A DNA stretch of 27,262 nucleotides from positions 1 to 27,262 of the forward strand of contig JAZQWG010000007.1 of the NCBI GenBank assembly GCA_045632265.1, given 5' to 3'. Source of the DNA: Scatosoma sp045632265 (GTDB lineage: Bacteria > Bacillota > Clostridia > Christensenellales > Borkfalkiaceae). The notes under the pieces are model-generated. The model saw nothing but the letters and a program-made list of their open reading frames with translations, had not been told where the DNA came from and made no database searches. A program made the translations under genes and the position numbers. The first letter of the stretch is position 1. Each line of letters opens with the position of its first letter. Below, piece after piece: positions 24,082-27,262 of the stretch.

Positions 24082-24567
24082 TTAACTGCCCCAATCTTCC
24101 TTATCAAGCTGCGATATGGGCGTTTTTTGCACCTTTGCATACAGCACGACGTCGCCCGTTTTATCCTTGCCGATAACCCCGTTTTCACAAGCTTGTAAAC
24201 AGCTTGCATCATAATACCAACCAAGAAAAGTGTAAAGGTATTCGCTGTCCAAAACGTCGCTACGCAAGTTGTCCACAATCACCCCAACGCCTTCGACGTA
24301 CGTGCTTGGATAATTGCCAAGCTTCATTTTAATCAGCTCCAACACCCCTTCGTCAAGTTCCGAAGCGGGCGCGGCTTGATAACTTATCGTCCAACTGACA
24401 AGCCCATCGCCGTTATTTCCGTTGTCCCCGCTTCCGTTTCCCGTATCGCCGTTTTGCTCGGTATTTTGCCCCGAAGAATTGTTATCTTCGTCCGTTGTAC
24501 AACTACAACCAACCGTAAAAATCGCCACGACGACCATGAGAAAGGCAAGCAGCCACTTTCCTTTCAT
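24082..24567 (-). CDS. small lipoprotein with InlB B-repeat (Listeria-Bacteroides repeat)-like domain
   Basis: A 161-residue predicted surface lipoprotein. From the ATG at 24567 the signal peptide runs MKGKWLLAFLMVVVAIFTVGC with lipobox TVGC and lipidated Cys21. Residues 22-50 form a low-complexity Asn/Gly/Asp/Ser spacer. The C-terminal half carries YLYTFLGWYYDASCLQACENGVIGKDKTGDVVLYAKV, which has the 'Y-x-F-x-GWY-x-D ... G-D-x-x-LYAK' plan of Listeria-Bacteroides repeats, here as a single copy. A strong promoter lies directly upstream. A much longer in-frame extension to 24909 runs through the ZIP transporter gene and its promoter and is not credible. Confidence 0.82.
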   Translation of the reverse strand: MKGKWLLAFLMVVVAIFTVGCSCTTDEDNNSSGQNTEQNGDTGNGSGDNGNNGDGLVSWTISYQAAPASELDEGVLELIKMKLGNYPSTYVEGVGVIVDNLRSDVLDSEYLYTFLGWYYDASCLQACENGVIGKDKTGDVVLYAKVQKTPISQLDKEDWGS

Positions 24568-24581
24568 GCCTTTTACCCCAT

Positions 24582-24626
24582 TATTGATTATATCAATATT
24601 GTAGCACGAAATTTTATTACTGTCAA
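24582..24626 (-). promoter_or_regulatory. promoter of the lipoprotein pair with palindrome at the start site
   Basis: Minus-strand TTGACA (plus-strand 24621-24626), 17 bases, TACAAT (24598-24603) preceded by TGC. A 17-base inverted repeat at 24582-24598 (7-base arms around a 3-base centre) lies just downstream of the -10, over the likely start site. Confidence 0.85.
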
Positions 24627-24677
24627 CCCCCTTTTTGCAAATGAAAGGGCGATAAAAGGCAAATATTCCGCCCAATT

Positions 24678-25433
24678 TTACCCAAGCGCCACGTCCAACG
24701 TCATCATCAAGATAAAGCCTATCAGCACACCCCACGCACCCACGTGCGTTTGCGTTTTCGTATCGGGAATTAAATCTTCCGCCGACACGAAAATCATCGT
24801 CCCCGCCGCAAACGCCAACAACCACGGCTGTAAAACTTGCAACCACGCCACCAAAAAATAGCCTAAAACCGCAAAAAATGGTTCGGGCAGTCCACTCGCC
24901 ACACCCCACAAAAACGCTCGTTTTCGGCTGTTTAACGCCCTTTTCATCGGCAACGCCACCGCAAGCCCTTCGGGAAAGTTTTGCACCGCTATCCCAAGAG
25001 CCAAACCAAGCGCCGTGACATACGCAATCGTGTGCCCCGCCGTGCTCGCCACGCCAAAAGCGAATCCCACCGCCAACCCTTCGGGGATATTGTGTAAACT
25101 AACCGCCAAAAACAAGCGATTGTGCTTGCTATTTTTCCCCAACCTTTGTCTTTGCAAGCCTTCTATCAAAACGAGAAAAAGCCCGCCGAAAAACAGCCCC
25201 ACGACAGCGGGAAGGAACGCCCAAGTCCCAAAACAAAGACGAGCCTCTTCAATCGACGGCAATAAAAGCGACCAAACGGAAGCGGCAATCATAATCCCCG
25301 ACGCAAGCCCAAGAATAAAGGCGTTTGCCTTGACGGACAACTCCCCCTTAAAGAAAAACACGACGGACGCACCCAGCGCCGTCGCTAAAAATATAGATGC
25401 AAAACCAACAATCGTTATCCACAAAGCACTCAC
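24678..25433 (-). CDS. ZIP-family divalent metal transporter
   Basis: Membrane importer of zinc or related divalent metals, about 251 residues with some eight hydrophobic spans. Numbering from the GTG start at 25433, SLHNIPEGLAVGFAFG near 112-127 and VQNFPEGLAVALPM near 150-163 are the paired metal-binding helices of ZIP proteins (His-Asn-x-Pro-Glu-Gly and Asn-x-Pro-Glu-Gly). A GLPEPFFAVLGYF segment and a final AGTMIFVSAEDLIPD follow, both typical. I prefer GTG 25433 because GGGAG lies about nine bases upstream; the earlier ATG at 25532 sits within a terminator and ahead of the -10, so it is unlikely. Flanked by a surface-lipoprotein pair downstream. Confidence 0.88.
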   Translation of the reverse strand: MSALWITIVGFASIFLATALGASVVFFFKGELSVKANAFILGLASGIMIAASVWSLLLPSIEEARLCFGTWAFLPAVVGLFFGGLFLVLIEGLQRQRLGKNSKHNRLFLAVSLHNIPEGLAVGFAFGVASTAGHTIAYVTALGLALGIAVQNFPEGLAVALPMKRALNSRKRAFLWGVASGLPEPFFAVLGYFLVAWLQVLQPWLLAFAAGTMIFVSAEDLIPDTKTQTHVGAWGVLIGFILMMTLDVALG

Positions 25434-25490
25434 GCTCTTTCTCTCCCGTGTTCCTTTCGTGCGTTTTTCAAAACGCTTTATCCACAATAT

Positions 25491-25520
25491 AGTATATGAA
25501 AAGAGAAAGAAAAAAGACAA
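25491..25520 (-). promoter_or_regulatory. promoter of the ZIP transporter
   Basis: Minus-strand TTGTCT (plus-strand 25515-25520), 18 bases, TATACT (25491-25496). The -35 lies inside the descending arm of the upstream terminator hairpin. Confidence 0.6.
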
Positions 25521-25539
25521 TGCGCTTAGCATTGCCTTT
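25507..25539 (-). terminator. intrinsic terminator after the glycosidase-like gene
   Basis: Stem 25513-25522 with 25530-25539 (one wobble), loop of seven, followed on the minus strand by a TTTTTTC run. It begins five bases after the stop codon of the gene at 25545. Confidence 0.87.
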
Positions 25540-25544
25540 TTGTT

Positions 25545-26936
25545 TTATTCCACTTCGATAAAGTAGCCTTCCCCGCAAGGTATTTGTAATTGCAATTCCC
25601 CATTTTGGATAGCGATTTCTTCCGTTTTTTGGGCGGGTTTATGCACTTTTACCGCTTTCACGCCGTCAAAATGCAATTTCACGCTGATAAAAGGGGTGCG
25701 AATTTCGGGATAAGGATTGTTGGCGTTTGCCACCATGTACGCCTTTTTGCCCGCATTTTCGCAATGTGTAAACTGACCAATAAGAACGTCGCCGTCCGTT
25801 TCTACTCCGTTGATATGCTGCAATTTATCAATTTCCCAGCCTTTAAGCTGCTTGAAAAGCTCGCACTTATCCCCGTTCCAGTACGCTTTCGTGCCTTCCC
25901 AGTCGTAGGACATATACACGGGCTCTAACACTTTAATATCGTCGATGGCTCGCTTCACGTAATCGTAAGTGGGCGTTTTTTGCCCCTTTCTATCAATCAT
26001 CGCATCAGAAATCGCAAATCCGTCGTTGTCCGCATCTTTGAACATGGAAAAATAGCAAAATGCTTGGATACCGTGCATACCAAACGCAAGCGACGTATAG
26101 CATTGCCATGCCCACATTTCATAATCTTCCAAATTGCGTTTCCCTTCAAAGCCCATCGATTGCAAATACACGTACGCGGGCACGTATCTATTTAATTCCT
26201 TCGTCAAGCGCTTTGCGTGGTGTGCAATGACGGCAAGATTGTAGAAGAAATCTGGTTTAAGGAAGCCGTCACCCCAAAGCGGATGCTTTTCAATCAATGC
26301 GTAATGGTCAAAACTGAGCGAATAGGGCTTAACGGTGTTGCAAAAATGTTCCACGTAATCTTCGTACGTCTTATACCCTTCACTCCCTTCCCAGTCGCCA
26401 AAAAGCTGCCAGCCTTGTGCGTAATGCGGGAAAAGGTTGACAAAAAATTCGTGATTAGGATAATTGATATCAAACCAGTCTTGCGCCGCACGAATCGCTT
26501 CAAATTTCATGCCGTTCGGCTCGTCCGAAGCAAAAATGCCAGCAAAGGACGGGTATTTTGCAAAACGATCGTAATGTTTTCTCATTTCGTCCTTGCACGC
26601 TTCATATCTCGCCCACGCTTCTTCGTACGTGCCGCCTTGACGAATAAGATGCGCAAGGCTCGTTGCGCTCCAGTCGTAGTTGGTGACGAAAACTTTTACC
26701 CCCGCCGATTGTCCGCCTTGCATAGAACGTTCTACGTGTTCTTCAAGTTGGTCGTATCCTATCGGTTGCGCATAATCAAAGCCGCAATCCGCCATCATTT
26801 TCCATTGTTCGGGCGTGTTAAAATCGGGATTGTTCACGTATTTAGGATCATCCGCCGTGTTCGCACAAGGGGGCGTGCCGTAAGCAACGTAGCGGAATTT
26901 TCTTGGAATTTTGAAATTTTGCGTATCTTTTTTCAT
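25545..26936 (-). CDS. glycoside hydrolase-like TIM-barrel protein
   Basis: A 463-residue protein, predicted cytoplasmic as it lacks a signal peptide. The pattern of strands fits a glycosidase barrel: YAQPIG near 55-60, KVFVTNYDW near 81-89, FAGIFASDEPNGMKF at 131-145 with a candidate acid Glu139, SLSFDHYAL at 206-214, YVPAYVYLQSMGFEG at 251-265 and GIQAFCYFSMF at 289-299. From about 360 on it looks like an all-beta C-terminal domain. I cannot assign a numbered family; relatives of GH42-type or DUF4434-type barrels are possible, and the second catalytic acid is not obvious. Its own promoter and terminator make it a single-gene unit beside an rRNA operon. Confidence 0.7.
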   Translation of the reverse strand: MKKDTQNFKIPRKFRYVAYGTPPCANTADDPKYVNNPDFNTPEQWKMMADCGFDYAQPIGYDQLEEHVERSMQGGQSAGVKVFVTNYDWSATSLAHLIRQGGTYEEAWARYEACKDEMRKHYDRFAKYPSFAGIFASDEPNGMKFEAIRAAQDWFDINYPNHEFFVNLFPHYAQGWQLFGDWEGSEGYKTYEDYVEHFCNTVKPYSLSFDHYALIEKHPLWGDGFLKPDFFYNLAVIAHHAKRLTKELNRYVPAYVYLQSMGFEGKRNLEDYEMWAWQCYTSLAFGMHGIQAFCYFSMFKDADNDGFAISDAMIDRKGQKTPTYDYVKRAIDDIKVLEPVYMSYDWEGTKAYWNGDKCELFKQLKGWEIDKLQHINGVETDGDVLIGQFTHCENAGKKAYMVANANNPYPEIRTPFISVKLHFDGVKAVKVHKPAQKTEEIAIQNGELQLQIPCGEGYFIEVE

Positions 26937-26967
26937 GGGTACAACCTTTGTTTACAATATCTTATAT

Positions 26968-26996
26968 ATTGTAGCACAGTTTTTGTGTTTTTGCAA
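26968..26996 (-). promoter_or_regulatory. promoter of the glycosidase-like gene
   Basis: Minus-strand TTGCAA (plus-strand 26991-26996), 17 bases, TACAAT (26968-26973) with TGC before it. The 12 bases GTGCTACAATAT are identical to those at the lipoprotein promoter near 24595-24606. Confidence 0.8.
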
Positions 26997-27114
26997 TAGG
27001 CATTTCTCGATATTTTTCGTCATTTATCGATTTTTTTTCATCAATTTTTAAGCGAAATAAAAGGGTTTCAATATCATCTAGTAGAAAAGAGTTTTTATCA
27101 CGCGAAAAAGATAA

Positions 27115-27153
27115 GAAAAATAAAAACGACTTGTTCGTTGGAACAAGTCGTTT
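27115..27153 (-). terminator. terminator of the rRNA operon
   Basis: Perfect 13-base-pair stem, 27124-27136 with 27141-27153, loop of four, followed on the minus strand by TTATTTTTCTT. It lies about 10 bases after the end of the 5S RNA. Confidence 0.92.
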
Positions 27154-27163
27154 CGTTTTGAAA

Positions 27164-27262
<99 letters not shown>

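Noticed and set aside
24057..24278. N-terminal extension of the Fn3-like lipoprotein.
   Set aside because: It overlaps the preceding gene, and the lipoprotein signal peptide with GGAG starts at 24056.
24568..24909. N-terminal extension of the small lipoprotein frame.
   Set aside because: It runs through the ZIP transporter and its intergenic promoter and lies ahead of a clear signal peptide start at 24567.
26997..27120. AT-rich stretch between the glycosidase promoter and the rRNA terminator.
   Set aside because: It has loosely repeated TCGATTTTT-like words but no clear repeat, attachment site or gene.

Overview
The window reads as ordinary chromosome from an uncultured Clostridia-like Bacillota bacterium. 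The evidence is the standard genetic code, strong AGGAGG-type ribosome binding sites, sigma-A promoters often extended by TGn, a long (about 270 nt) Gram-positive-type SRP RNA, Firmicutes-style ECF transporter genes beside truA, lipobox lipoproteins and GlnQ-type amino-acid ABC genes. I cannot place it to genus from sequence alone. The window is gene-dense, with no non-coding gap over about 300 bases. I saw no CRISPR array, insertion sequence, phage gene or toxin-antitoxin pair.

Layout. 1-2020 (+): end of asd, then dapA and dapB, three consecutive steps toward diaminopimelate and lysine, closed by a two-way terminator. From there every protein gene is on the minus strand; only the SRP RNA is on plus. 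5092-2108 (-): an amino-acid ABC importer (binding protein, permease, ATPase) followed by a YgjV-like membrane protein. 14807-5190 (-): a tightly packed, probably single transcription unit of mnmE, a LysR regulator, lepA, hemW, a histidine phosphatase, a PanE-family reductase, gltX and an SGNH hydrolase; it mixes translation and tRNA functions with metabolic genes. 19309-14972 (-): a fused EcfA1-EcfA2 ATPase, ecfT, truA and an unknown membrane protein with a Pro/Tyr/Gly-rich tail. 21256-19386 (-): an Mrp/NBP35 P-loop protein and a membrane-anchored ComEC-type metallo-beta-lactamase-fold protein. 21464-21737 (+): SRP RNA. 23127-21865 (-): dinB. 24567-23193 (-): two small lipoproteins with repeat-type extracellular domains. 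25433-24678 (-): a ZIP metal transporter. 26936-25545 (-): a TIM-barrel glycosidase-like protein. 27262-27164 (-): the 3' part of a 5S rRNA, ending an rRNA operon whose terminator lies at 27124-27153.

The observation that most deserves a second look is the amino-acid binding lipoprotein at 4253-5092. Its two lobes are in reversed order relative to the SBP_bac_3 family: the lobe II segment comes directly after the lipobox and the lobe I segment follows, so the protein looks circularly permuted. Secondary points are the EcfA1-EcfA2 fusion, lysine-rich insertions in two ABC ATPases, perfect palindromes placed on the promoters of mnmE and the ABC operon (and a shorter one at the lipoprotein promoter), and the paired lipoproteins.
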